Assembly: GCA_013398055.1 (NCBI GenBank)
Contig: VZRS01009654.1
Span: forward strand, 811,155 to 875,154
Reading direction: 5' to 3'
Length of the DNA: 64,000 nucleotides
From: Ifrita kowaldi
Lineage: Eukaryota; Chordata; Aves; Passeriformes; Cinclosomatidae
The notes beneath the pieces were generated by a model, which had not been told where the DNA came from, did not search any database, and saw only the letters and a program-made list of their open reading frames with translations. How positions within the stretch are numbered: the stretch's first letter is position 1; each line of letters opens with the position of its first letter. Shown piece after piece: positions 1 to 10,846 of this stretch. The position numbers were made by a program, and so were the translations under genes.

Positions 1-822
1 GCAAATTAAATGATCCTGCTGTACAAGGCAGTCCTGGTGTCCATTTTCTCAGAAAAAATTCCTTCTAATCTGCAGGTGTTTAAAATCTGAGTTTTGACTG
101 AAAAAAAACCCCATACTGAGGAGGCCAATTTCTGATCTTAAGAAAAACTTGGTCCTATTCAAAGTTCCTTTGCCTGGTCAGAGCAACATACTGGAGGCCT
201 TTAACACAAATGAGAAACAAGCCCAGTGCTTCTAGGACTTAGTTAAGCGGAAAACTCTCTTTACCAGGAAACTAAATAAAACACAGTGCTTGGAAGACAC
301 TGGTGCTCCCCTGCCTCTACTGTTGCTTAATGGAAAGCTGGCCAGAAACCAAAAAAACAGTTTCAAAGCCTGTGTTCAGCTGGACTCATGTTGAACCCAG
401 ATTGCTCCCAAGAAACCTCATGTTAGCAACAGAAAGCCAGTCTCCAACTTTAAAAAAAAACTTCTGTTGGACTTTTTTTCTTCTGCCAGGTAGTGGCAGC
501 TCAAAATCATCAGCACTTCCCTTTCTAATCCCAGTTAACACAATCAGGTGGCAGGAGAAACGAGACCTGTCAATTTTTCAAGCAACACTGTGGATCTCAT
601 TCAGGTTGTTTCTGTTGTCTATATTTGGCAGTACATTGGAATGGCTTGGCATGAAGTACAGCAAGGCAAAAATGAAATTCAGTGACATGTTGTTGCATGT
701 TTGGCCATATTAGCAAGCTCTCCATTTTCCTGAGAACCACAACACGTTGCCAGAACTAGATGTGGCTGACGCTAACTGGCCACAGCAGATGAGGCTGTCT
801 GATCTGCTGCCAAAACACTTAC
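1..822 (-). other. ACTN1: Intron 17 of ACTN1, 5' part
   Basis: The intron starts at 822 with gtaagtg and runs off the left edge. I looked for the next coding exon (HIRVGWEQLL) and did not find it. The sequence is unremarkable AT-leaning intron with short A and T runs near 450-480. A chance open frame of about 136 codons on the plus strand (303-713) has no recognisable protein. Confidence 0.9.
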
Positions 823-1002
823 CTCCATGGTGTAGTTGGTGTGCTTGTTGTCAAAGATAAGCGCTTCCTGGATCAGCTGGTGGTCTCCTTCCAGCTGGTC
901 AATCTTTGGTTTGTAATTCACAATGCTCTTCTCGTACTGCCGCAAGTGGTTGAGCTGGTCCTCCAGGGTCCCATGCATCTCTATTGAAATGCGGCCAATC
1001 TC
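823..1002 (-). CDS. ACTN1: ACTN1 exon 17: spectrin repeat 4
   Basis: This 180-bp phase-0 exon encodes residues 652-711. It begins EIGRISIEMHGTLEDQLNHL and ends ALIFDNKHTNYTME, with Asn for Ser in QLNHL compared with human. It forms most of repeat 4, the repeat that pairs with repeat 1 of the partner chain. The principal vinculin-binding helix lies just beyond it. The acceptor is taatgcag before GAGATTGG; the donor is ATGGAG before gtaagt, a near-ideal site. It is the last exon in the window; the HIRVGWEQ exon that should follow is not present. Confidence 0.97.
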
Positions 1003-1844
1003 CTGCATTAGCAAAGCCAAAGGAGTTAGACTCCGCTGAAAGGACGAGCCTCAACATGCTTGACATTTATTGCAGCAATTTCACTCTCACACAGGATGAT
1101 GATTCAAAAAAAAAAAATCTCATGGAGCAGTTACTTCACAGGAGCTGAGACAGTGTCAGCAAAAAATTTAGCACAGCCCTGAACATTTTCCAAGTGAGGT
1201 GAATCACATAAGATGTGTCTAATACAAGGATACAAAAGAAAAGGAAACTGCAGTCCATAAGCTAGTAATGTACCAAGCCAGATCTTTTTCTGGTGTACTG
1301 TCTGCCACTAAGTTAGTTCCTTCATACAGACATATTTCTGTAATCCCTCTCTTCTTTCCAGCTCCTGCCATCAGTAATAGCTTCGTATTTTTACATTTCA
1401 TCAACTCCAATTACTTTACCTCAAATCTTACCTAAAGAGAAATCTCCCTTAAAAATGTCTCCTCTGCAGATGTTTGGTATGTTCATTGTATTTATTTAGC
1501 TGTGTGTATCAAGATCACGTCACTGCTGTGAAAGCAATTACACAAACTGTGTCTCTGATCTAGGATTTTTAATTTGTTGCATTTAAACACAAATGTTAAA
1601 ATACCAGCGTTCCCCATCTTAAGTAATGCTTTTTTTCTGGTACTAGAGTGAGGGGAAGAAAAGTACAAGCACTTCAGTAACCAATAGTAATCTTGATATT
1701 CTTTGTATTTTCTATGATGTTTCTCTTGTTGTAACTTGAAGAAAGAACGGCTGTGACAGTGGTCAAGAGAGACCACGAATGAGAGTATCTATCAGTGAAG
1801 ATCACAGAGGAAAACAGACTGTTTCAAAATTTGCAAATCACTAC
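1003..1844 (-). other. ACTN1: Intron 16 of ACTN1 (842 bp)
   Basis: Bounded by donor gtagtg and acceptor taatgcag. It holds a short A run near 1107-1117. I see no coding or repeat element. Confidence 0.9.
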
Positions 1845-1979
1845 CTCCATCTTGGTCTGGATCCAGGGTCCAATGACATTGGCCTGTGCACCAAACTGTT
1901 TACGAAGTCGTTCATTTTGCTGCTGGCGAGCGTGCTCTTCCATCAGGGCTTGATCCCTTCTGGGAACCAGCTGCCGCAC
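1845..1979 (-). CDS. ACTN1: ACTN1 exon 16: repeat 3 to repeat 4 junction
   Basis: This 135-bp phase-0 exon encodes residues 607-651. It begins VRQLVPRRDQALMEEHARQQ, continues QNERLRKQFGAQANVIG, and ends PWIQTKME. Met for Thr (ALMEE) and Gln for His (QQQNE) distinguish it from human and fit the bird protein. It ends repeat 3 and begins repeat 4 (human 630-733). The acceptor is gttgtag before GTGCGGCAG; the donor is ATGGAG before gtagtg. Confidence 0.97.
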
Positions 1980-2701
1980 CTACAACGACGAGCAAGTGTG
2001 CAGTTTAGACACACCAAGGCACATGTACAGTGAATGCAGAAGTTGCCACAAGGCAGGGAGGAGTGGGTGTTTGCACTGAAAACAAGCATTCATATGGTTT
2101 AAGTCACAGTGGGCAAGCTCATGGAATGTGAACCCCATCTGCTGTAGGATACACACAAACTCATGTCAGGCCACGGAAGGCCAGATACAGCTTCCATTCA
2201 TTATTTGGGGTTTTGGTGCCTCATGTTAACTGAGTTGCAGGATTCTGTTCAGATCTCACCTTGGTGATTTTGTTTGGTAGTAGGAACCATAAGCACAATG
2301 GGTAAGGGCAGTAGTTGCTCTTCTAGGATTACAGCAAGGAAAGGCTACTTGGCGGCAGAGATAGAACATTTGAAGGGCTGAATGGTGAAAAAGGATACTG
2401 ATTTACATGTTATACATGCAGGTCAACTGAAGATCAAAAACCTCAAAGCTTTTAAATTTACCAACTTTCAATTAAAATTAGCATGTAAAAGGGGGTCTGA
2501 CATGCCTTAGACATTTATATCAAAGACGTCTTCCACTTTCCAAGCACATGGCAGTTGAGCCAAAACCAAATGACAGAACCACACCAAACTCAGGAGTAAA
2601 TATGAGAGGTTAACTGCAGAGTAAATAATCCATTTCCTGGGCCCACAGTGGTTGAGTAGTGACATTGCCCCCACTACCCTGCAAGGCTGGAAAGAACTCA
2701 C
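1980..2701 (-). other. ACTN1: Intron 15 of ACTN1 (722 bp)
   Basis: Bounded by donor gtgagt and acceptor cgttgtag. I see nothing in it beyond ordinary unique sequence. Confidence 0.9.
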
Positions 2702-2884
2702 ATGTTCCCATTTGCCATTGATTTCATGTGGGGTGATTGTAGTGTAAGGATTCGTTCCTGCCATGTTGACATGATATGTCTGGACAATCTTTGAGACTTC
2801 ATTGTGGATTCCCAGGATGGCTTGTCGCTCCTTGTCGGCATCTGGCAATGTGGCTTTGAACTGCTCATGAGCTGTGGTCAATCC
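2702..2884 (-). CDS. ACTN1: ACTN1 exon 15: bulk of spectrin repeat 3
   Basis: This 183-bp phase-0 exon encodes residues 546-606. It begins GLTTAHEQFKATLPDADKER and ends TITPHEINGKWEH. Changes from human are Gln for Leu after DKER, His for Gln in TPHEI, and Glu for Asp in KWEH. The first and third match chicken as I recall it; the His may be specific to this species. The acceptor is cttctgcag before GGATTGAC; the donor is GAACAT before gtgagt. The next exon supplies the Val of EHV. Confidence 0.97.
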
Positions 2885-4848
2885 CTGCAGAAGGAAGGCA
2901 GCAGCAAAGGGAGGGTAAGAACATTACTTATGAAATAGCCTCTTCAGCAAACATACTCCCGAAGTGACTGCAAAAGCTAACATATTCCCAACATATAAAG
3001 CAGGCTATCTAATACACTTTTCAGGCTCTCTCAGTATCACTAATGGGATGTTTTAAGTAGTCAAATGATGTGAAGCCTTGTTTTCCCTCTCCTTCTGTCC
3101 CAAGTTGACCAGTGACAGAGATGACATACCAAAAAAAGATGGAATAATGGAATAATAATGGTTCATAATTTAGGAGGAACTATTTCTGCAACACTGCTCA
3201 GTGACTGTTTGCCAGCCTCTTTGGGGAAGAAGATCTCACTACTAGAATCACTATTAAAAAAAAGTCTCTAGTTGAGACTAGAGTTAAATGCACTAGTTTA
3301 AATGCGCTGTTTTCTTCTCCCACTAGGTATGCACTATTTCTACACCCGAAGTAGCTCCAGATGAGTACTAAGAGTCAGATTCAATTTCATCAGAATCATT
3401 TAGAACCACATGAAGGTCTTCCAGACAACTGCAAATTTGCACAGGCATCACATGCTCCTGCTGCTGGAAAACAGCTCCTTCTCCCTGACCACAACAGGCC
3501 CTTCCTGCTCCCCGTCTTGCTGCGGTGCCCAGGCTGTGCTCCAGGGACTGATGGTTGGGGCATGCTTCCTGGTAGTTTGCAGCCAGCTGACAAGCCAGCT
3601 GGTCCTGGCTCATCTCCCACTGCTTCTACAGGCCTTTAAGGTACTTCATCCCAGAAACCTAGAAGATCAAGTCTAGGGAAGCAAACGCAGGGAAAGAGGC
3701 AGGAAAATGAATGGGAAACAGAGGTGTGTGCAGGGATAACCAAGGGAACAGTGTGGACAGAAGAGGGAATGAAAGTAAACCACGTGACTGACTGCTCTCT
3801 CTCACAACACACACTGTTAACTACTTTCTGTAAAATTCCTTCCTTACACGGTGACTCATTACTTTGCAGCTGCTGTAGTGGCCATAGAGACGTAACACAA
3901 GTCTGGGGGCTGGGAAAGACGCTGCAAACAGTCACAAGGAGATGATGGAAGTGTTTAAGTGCTGTTTAGATCTATTTTGCATTATGAAAGACTTAATGAA
4001 ACCCTTTGTTCAGGAGGGCAGGATGGATGAAACAAGTAGCATCTCAGTAACTGTCACTACTCTGCTCCTGCCCTGGCTGTCCCATTTGTTGCCTCACTGA
4101 TGGTCACACTCCTGTCAGCAATTCCAGCAAAGAGCAGACTTGGATTCTTTTCACAAGCCCATCAAGCAGGTGAAATAGAAGACCTCACTGCAGTCCAGGA
4201 AAGAGTAATTCCTGCTCTCTAAGGTCTGCAAATTACCTGTCTCTTCCTCAAGTTGCTTTCCTAACACCCTTTCACAGAAGGGGAAAAAATGAGATACTTG
4301 TCTTTATTGTCTTAGAGGAGGCAAGGCAACTTTGATTTCAAATGGTAATTCAGCACCAAAGAGAACAATTCTGATTTTTCTTGTGCTCAGCACCAAAAAC
4401 CAGCTGGCAGCTCAACTGTCCTCATGGTACATCCTGTCAGTCACATAAGACCAAATGACCTGGACATGACATTCCATGTGAGAATTGACCTGCAGACCCT
4501 GTGAGCAGCACTAAGCTTTGGTCCTGTGGGTTAAGAAAAATTCCATAAGACCCTAAAAGGTTCTCTCAATTTTCAGGCTTCCATAAATATGGCTCTGGAA
4601 AATCTGCTTTCAGTTTTTGTGTCCAGCTAGGACGATGTATGTATGTTTTATATCTATTCAGATCCAGGTTTTTGGAGAAAGTCAAGGAAAAACATACTCA
4701 TTTTTATTTCTCTTGATAAGGCTCACTCAATAGAGCAGAAGCACCAAAATATAACCTATAAATTCATACCACTCTGAATTCATGCAACTCAGGAGACCCC
4801 ACACTTCTCACTGTCCCCACCTAACTGGTGCAAACGACTGCTCTGTAC
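2885..4848 (-). other. ACTN1: Intron 14 of ACTN1 (1,964 bp)
   Basis: Bounded by donor gtacag and acceptor cttctgcag. The 3360-3680 part is more GC-rich and open on both strands for 80-90 codons, but the translations match nothing I recognise and the opposing frames argue for chance. Confidence 0.88.
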
Positions 4849-4989
4849 CTGGATCTCCTCAATGGTGTGAACAATGAATGTGTCCTGCAGATCCTCCATG
4901 GCCCCTTCCATCCAGTTATTGAAAGGGGCAGCTCGTTTGGCATATTCCAGGTACAACTGGTCAATTGTTTCCAGTAGTTTCTCTGTCCT
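4849..4989 (-). CDS. ACTN1: ACTN1 exon 14: start of spectrin repeat 3
   Basis: This 141-bp phase-0 exon encodes residues 499-545. It begins RTEKLLETIDQLYLEYAKRA and ends FIVHTIEEIQ, with the NNWMEGAMEDLQD stretch in between. It opens repeat 3 (human 509-620). The acceptor has a run of 15 T bases in the transcript before catgcacag; the donor is ATCCAG before gtacag, with A at +5. The translation looks identical to human. Confidence 0.97.
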
Positions 4990-5473
4990 CTGTGCATGTA
5001 AAAAAAAAAAAAAAGAAGAAAGAAAATCAGGAAAGATGGATGGAGAAGAATAATCACATAGATACATGGGTTGTCTGAGCTGCTCCTTCCTTTCAGACCT
5101 CCTTGGTGCTCCCAGGATGGCATGTCAGTAAAAATCTCTCTGCTGTTAGAGATTACATACTGGACAGATTTTTTTCCTCTAAGGGAAATAAAATAAATCT
5201 GAGGTCCTTTGAAATAAAACAAAACAAGGACAGTCTTCTCATGCAGAATGAGATTACAAAACACAAAAAAAGTAAAAATAAATCAATAGCCTGAGCAAAT
5301 AAATGGCACCATAATTGGGCTGAAAGAAAAGCAGCCTAAGTATACTGAAATGTAGTCCTTGTTTACAGTCCAGGATGTTCTAGGAGTTCACAAGTGAGCT
5401 GATACTGCTTGTGCACACTGCAGCTTGCCCCCACAAATGCACTACCCAGAAGGTCCAATTTGTAACATCTCAC
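4990..5473 (-). other. ACTN1: Intron 13 of ACTN1 (484 bp)
   Basis: A short intron with donor gtgagatg. A run of 15 A on the plus strand (5000-5014) is the T-rich tract just before the exon 14 acceptor in the transcript. Confidence 0.9.
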
Positions 5474-5582
5474 CTCCAAGGCTTCTCTACGTTTCTGGGT
5501 TAGGGCACCCAGATTATCCCACTGATCACAGATCTTCTGGCACCTGGCATTGACACTGGGAGAGTCGTAATAGTCCAGCTCA
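5474..5582 (-). CDS. ACTN1: ACTN1 exon 13: end of spectrin repeat 2
   Basis: This 109-bp exon completes Asn462 and encodes residues 463-498. It starts NELDYYDSPSVNARCQKICD and ends NLGALTQKRREALE. It ends almost exactly at the boundary of repeats 2 and 3. The acceptor is cttatag before TGAGCTGG; the donor is TTGGAG before gtgagatg. The translation looks the same as human. Exon 14 follows after only 484 bp. Confidence 0.97.
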
Positions 5583-7985
5583 CTATAAGGGGTTGGGAAA
5601 AAAATGAAAAGAAGTCAAATAATGACCCTGTACAGAAATAAAAGAAACCCATCAGAAATCTTGATCAAGTCTTGAAGACAGATTCAGACAAAGAGATCAT
5701 CGTCTCTGCAAATAAAGCAAGCCAGGATGGTATCAGGATCTAGTTTAGGAGACACTCTATGTTATGGTACATTAAACAGCACAGAACAGGACCACCCAAG
5801 GCCTCAACAAATACTGAAGCTGGCTACCTGATGGGAGTAACTTGCCAAAGGGGGAAGGGAGTATAGACTTTTGCTCAGACTGGAAATAAGGAGATTATGA
5901 GCGGAGCAATCTGCTCCTGTACTCTGCTTAAGAACATTATGCAGGCTAACTAACTGTGGCTTGTACATCAGAATGGAAAGCAAAGATTTTATTAGGAACA
6001 CTAAGAAACTGCTTAAGATTGTCCTAAGAATTGCACAGTACAGGTGGCAAGGAATAGCTAAATTACATAACCCAGTAAATTTATTTAGGACAGTCCCAGA
6101 ATAACAGTGTAGGTTTCTCTCCTAGACGCCTGACAAGAAGTGCTTTGCTGACATATCTATAGGCTGACACTCAAGGAACACAGGCTGGTGGAAGTATGAC
6201 TGGGGAAAGGAGAGCACAGGGACACGCTAAAGCTTACGGCCTTGCACTGCTTTGTGTTCATGGTTCTGCACATGGTCAAAGAGGCAGAAATCTGCAGCGA
6301 GAGGGAGACCAGCCAATCTGGGAAGTGCCAGCCTTGAAAGAAAAACCCAGAATAAATCACTGGGATACTGAGTGACCCTGAGCCATCTGATGAGCAATTC
6401 TCTAAGCAGTAATGAAGGTTACACTCTTGCCTCCCCCAGCCGTGTTTCTTCATGCCATTGTATTGCTCTCCTGAGGTGTGTGGGCACAGCTGTTGATGGA
6501 CTCCTTCAGTAAACTAGCCAGGAAACTGATTTGGGCTAAAAATAACTTCTTTGCTAGGTTTTTAATCCAGATCAGTTGCTTGATCTACTTTGCTGCAGAG
6601 CCAGCACTGCAGAAGAAAGAACTCCTTCAGCAAGTCTGACTTGTAACATACTCGTGCTGGACCACTACTGCTAGGGAGTAGTAGTAGTAGTGCCATGCCC
6701 CCAAATTTTCCTGCCATGGGTAGCTGCAGTGGTTTCCTCCTTCCCCTCTGGGGAAGAAAAGGAGCTCTGCCATGGTTTTTCAGAACATTTGAAAATGTCT
6801 GAGATGCTTTGCTGAGATGAAAGATGGCTTTTATAAGAATAGCAGAGCCCACTGTTTTCACACTTCAGAAGAAATAACCTCTCCCACTGCTTGGGCCTCA
6901 GTCTTCCCTGTTGCTCTTAGAGCTGCAGCTGCTTTGGCTGACATGTAGTGTGTGCTTTGGAAGTGGCAAGTCAGGTAATGCTTGCTGGCCAGACAGACTC
7001 AGTTTTAATCTTACTGACATGGAGGATTGCCTTGAATCCTCCTACTGTTCCAAGGTCAATCTGCCAGTGGACAAGAGAGCAATTCTGTAAATCCCTGTTG
7101 TTAAAGAAGATAATGATCTTGATCCAGTAATCCTAATTTTTTAGAGAAAAACAGCTCTTTAGCCCAAGAATACTGATCTTGGCCCAGACACTAACTTTAG
7201 ATAGGCCAGTGCGATATATAAATCTTTTTAAAATAGGAAACAGACTCAACACCAAGTAGTTCAGACTGCTTTTTGCCAAGAAAAATGCAGTGTTTCAAAA
7301 CCTCCCTGTGCTGCAGCCACTAGCTCTTTGCCTGCCTGCTATCTCTAGCAATCCTGATGAGCCCCCCATTTCTCCTGGTAACCTGTATTACTCCAGGAAA
7401 GGGAGTGAAGGCAAAGGTTTCCACGCTGAAGGGGAGCAGGGAAAGAGCTGATCTGCTGCGAGGATGCCCTGTAGCAAGTGCTTAACAGAGTGTACACAGT
7501 GCAGTACTCCTGGGGGGAAGAATGAGGCCACAATGGGCTCAAGCAGCTTTTTTCCTGCTAGAATAAGGAGGACTTTTTTTTTATAAAAGAGAGCAAACTG
7601 AGACCCTCCTGTCCTCTCCTCTTTCCTTCTGTTCCTGGAAAAGTGTGATAGTGTTACAACTCTGAAACAGAGCAGGTGCCAGCAGCAGGTCAGACTCTTC
7701 AGGAAAGGGTGCATGGCAGCATAATGAACTGGAAAAGTATGGAAACTTGGCTTAGGAATATAATTCTGCCTCCTCCTCAATAGCACCCACGACTCATCCG
7801 TTTTCTGGCCTGCTTTTCTGGTGTGTCCGGATACTGGACAGCAGTATCCTAGATACTGTTTGGAAACACTGGGAATTCCCAGCATTTTTGCATGAGGATG
7901 GATTTTTTGCTCTCCAGAGGGCAGAGAGCAAAGCTCACTAAGCCTCTGTGGCCCCAAGGATGGGACGTGCGCTGGGGTGCCGTAC
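5583..7985 (-). other. ACTN1: Intron 12 of ACTN1 (2,403 bp)
   Basis: Bounded by donor gtacgg and acceptor cttatag. It contains a short trinucleotide run (AGT) at about 6677-6692. Otherwise I see unique sequence only. Confidence 0.88.
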
Positions 7986-8136
7986 TTGAGCTCTTGTGCA
8001 ATAGCAGCAATCTGTTCCACGCGGTCCTGGTGTGCAGCCAGGTCACTCTCAAAGGCCTCGTGTTTCTTCAGCAGGGCCTTTATCTCCGAGAGGGTTGCAG
8101 TTTCGTAATCCTTCTGCTGCAGCATTGCTTCCTTAC
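7986..8136 (-). CDS. ACTN1: ACTN1 exon 12: spectrin repeat 2
   Basis: This 151-bp exon completes Gly412 and encodes up to codon 462, two bases in. It reads GKEAMLQQKDYETATLSEIK, continues through a Lys-Lys-His motif, and ends EQIAAIAQEL. It has Gln for Arg after EAML relative to human. The acceptor is tgcggag-type sequence ending ccgcag before GTAAGGAAGC; the donor is GAGCTCAA before gtacgg. The exon lies inside a long chance open frame of about 930 bases (7388-8323) whose outer parts are intronic, so the exon limits are set by the splice sites and homology. Confidence 0.96.
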
Positions 8137-9404
8137 CTGCGGAGGGAGCCAAAGGACAGACGAATGAAGGACAGGAGCCAGGGTGGCCAAAGCAAGCTCC
8201 CGCCACCCAGGCACCCTCGAGGGCCCTCAAAAGGGCATCGGCCCCACTCCAGTTGCCCTGCCCGAGGCTTGTCCCCGTGCCTGCTGGCCCAGAGAAAGCA
8301 CAATGCTCACTTTCAAACCACAAAGTGTGAGTTTGCCATTAACAGCAGAGAAGGGCACGTAATGCAGCTTAAGCCAGCACTGTCACAGTTTATACTGGAC
8401 TCATCTCAGTATGTGCAAAATGGGCTACACTGATCCTGTAAAAGCCAATGGTAGCATTTACAGTACAGGAACTTTTCCTTTGCTCTGCAGCTGCTCTCTT
8501 CTAGCCAAAGTTCTCACTTTGCTGCAGTTAGGGAATGCCAATGTTGACTGCATGATGCAGAACAGAGATCAAGCTGGTTTTCATACATTATTTTCTAACA
8601 AAATAAGAAATAAACCTAGCCTTCTCAAGAGGAAACACTCATGGAAGGACCCATGCACAACCCATCTCTTCCTCCCTACATAACAGTCAGCACTGTGTCA
8701 GGCAATAGGAAGCATGTAGGTTGGCATTACCATCTGTCCAGGACTCATGAATGGATGCCTTCTGCCGGAACTTCTCTGCCAGGTGATCCAGCCTCTCTAG
8801 CCTCCGGATCTCATTCAATAACCACTCCTCATAGCCCTTCTCAGCCTGCTCTAGGCCACCCCAGGCATTGTTTATATCCTAGAGACAGAAACATGAGAAG
8901 GAAAGGTAGGTTAGAAGGTGGAGGGAAGATATTCACCAGCATTAGTCTCAGTGAGCTACATGGCTCCAACTGACTGGAGGGAGTGAGCATGGGCTTTTCA
9001 CCTCACAGGGTTCTGCAGACAAGTCAGGGAGACAGGCAGGACTAGAAGTGCCAGGATATAACTGTCTGCAGAAAAAAGCCTCTCTAAACACTTCTAGAGT
9101 TTTAAAGTTCCCCTACATGAAACTTTAATAAAACAACAGTTTCTGAATCAGAAAGAACGAGAGGCACCCAGACATCTCATAAAGACATGCAGTTTGGGAA
9201 GAGCCTCAGAGTCTGATTCAGACACAGGAAAGCAATGATCACTTGATCCTCTCCTATCATGGCCTCCCTGATCTGTGTCTTGCAGGGTTCCTCTCGCACA
9301 GTATCTCACTATGAAGGTGGGCATTCTCTGCCCACCCACGGGCAGAAAGGGAGTCTTGTTTTTAGGCATGGTTGGGGTACACAGAAGCAGTTACCCCCAC
9401 TCAC
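8137..9404 (-). other. ACTN1: Introns 11 and 10 of ACTN1 around exon 11
   Basis: Intron 11 (8137-8730, 594 bp) and intron 10 (8879-9404, 526 bp) flank exon 11. Both have ordinary GT-AG ends. I see no other feature in either. Confidence 0.88.
8731..8878 (-). CDS. ACTN1: ACTN1 exon 11: repeat 1 to repeat 2 junction
   Basis: This 148-bp exon encodes residues 363-411 plus one base of codon 412. It starts DINNAWGGLEQAEKGYEEWL and ends FRQKASIHESWTD. It covers the end of repeat 1 and the start of repeat 2 (human 394-499). Differences from human are Gly for Cys, Ala for Val and Ser for Ala, in GGLEQA and HESW. All three fit the bird version I recall. The acceptor is tctctag before GATATAAAC; the donor is ACAGATG before gtaatg. 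Confidence 0.96.
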
Positions 9405-9635
9405 CGAGACCATTTTCCCTTCTGAGGGCATGAAGGCTGGCCTATTGCTGAGCCGCAGCTTGGTCTGCAAGGTGTTGAAATTGATCTCAAGTTGGCACTT
9501 CTCTTGGACCTTGGGGGGCTTGTGCAGGCGGCGGTAGTCCCGGAAGTCCTCCAGTTTCTGCTGCATGGCTTGCATGGTGTTCTCTGGGGCCCGGTTCTCC
9601 AGCCAGGGGATGGTGCGACGAATCCACTCCAGCAG
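9405..9635 (-). CDS. ACTN1: ACTN1 exon 10: bulk of spectrin repeat 1
   Basis: At 231 bp this is the largest exon here. It encodes residues 286-362, from LLEWIRRTIPWLENRAPENT to FMPSEGKMVS. It makes most of the triple-helical repeat 1, which pairs with repeat 4 of the partner subunit in the antiparallel dimer. Compared with the human sequence as I remember it, it has Ala for Val in NRAPEN, Gln for His in TMQAM and Lys for Arg in SEGKM. These agree with my recollection of chicken ACTN1. The acceptor is tccttccag before CTGCTGGAG; the donor is GTCTCG before gtgagt. Confidence 0.97.
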
Positions 9636-10753
9636 CTGGAAGGAGCAATGACAAGAAGCCTTGAACTGAAAACTGTGTTAAAACTGCAGGTGTTGCTCTG
9701 ATTTCATAAGGCACCGTTCACTTTTACATTTGCTGTCAGAGAGATCTGCTACCAGCAGGGCTTGTGCAGAAAAGTTTGCCAGCTTTTTTGGAAGTACTTT
9801 TTTTTAATGAGCAGCACATTCCCTACCACACTAAGTAGTACCGCTTGTTGCAGCAGTGCCAATCCAACATGCTTAAGGCACAGCTTTTGCACAACCAGGA
9901 CCAAAACTATGTTCTCAGATTATGTTAAAGCCTTAAGAATTTTGCTGGACTGTTGCATAACTAAAGGGTGCTGTACGTCATATTATCTCCAGAAGAATCT
10001 GACAGGAGAAATCAAGTTCTTGCCTTCAGTTACATTGTTCCCACTCTAGTTTCCTCAAAGTCAGTGCAGCTCTTTGAATATACCTCCGTAACAAACCTAT
10101 CTGGAGAGCTGGCAAAATGCTAATGCAATGGGCAGTCCACAGTGTGAATGGAGTAGTGCCCTATGCTTTTCAGATCAGGCTGAAACCAGGCTTATGGGTT
10201 ATGTTTGCCCTTCTGTTGTCCATCTTCTCCCTACTTATCTACCACAAACATACTCCAGTCCACATTTGGTCTCTTTTTGTAGTTTCCCTGCTGTCAGTCT
10301 ATAAGCCTTCTCAGTTAACAAAAGCAGCCTCCAGTTCGTATCTGACACAGATTCTTTACATTATCAGCAAATGCATATTTCTTTCCTCAATTATCTCTAA
10401 CTTTTATTCTCTGATCCTGACTTCTACAGTATACTAGCATACAAGCTGTATGAAAGATATAATGAACTTGTACAGTCCTGACAAATGCAAGCTAAGCCAG
10501 CTTGATTTTCCTTCAATTTTAGCATTTCTGGGTTGGGTCCTAATAAACTGAGAAATTCAAAGCTTCTCTATGGAAGCTTTCTGTTTTAAAGTAGATTGCT
10601 CTTGTCTTTAAGGTAAGTTCGGTCTTCAGTTCGAAGAGGAAACAATAATTTCCCAGGGAAAATAGCAGTGGGTCAATAGCACTCCCCAAGATTACTCATC
10701 AGCATTAAATGCAATGCTTTTTTGCATACCACCACTCAGAAACCAACACCTAC
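9636..10753 (-). other. ACTN1: Intron 9 of ACTN1 (1,118 bp)
   Basis: Bounded by donor gtaggtg and acceptor tccttccag. AT-leaning unique sequence; nothing further recognised. Confidence 0.88.
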
Positions 10754-10846
10754 ATCACTGGCCAGTTTTTCATAGTCTTCCATGAGCTGCTCATTTTCTT
10801 GGTTGACTGCCAGCACCTTGCAGATACGATTTGCTGCTGTCTCCGC
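10754..10846 (-). CDS. ACTN1: ACTN1 exon 9: neck and start of spectrin repeat 1
   Basis: This 93-bp phase-0 exon encodes residues 255-285. It begins AETAANRICKVLAVNQENEQ and ends LMEDYEKLASD. It forms the linker between CH2 and the rod and the first part of spectrin repeat 1 (human 274-384). The acceptor is ctttgtcag before GCGGAGAC; the donor is GCCAGTGAT before gtaggtg. It must join to either 8a or 8b, both of which end in phase 0 with CAGAAG. No residue changes from human are visible. Confidence 0.97.

Noticed and set aside
7388..8323. Open frame of 311 codons on the minus strand
   Set aside because: Only 7986-8136 is coding (exon 12). The flanks read through both splice sites into intron and match no protein.
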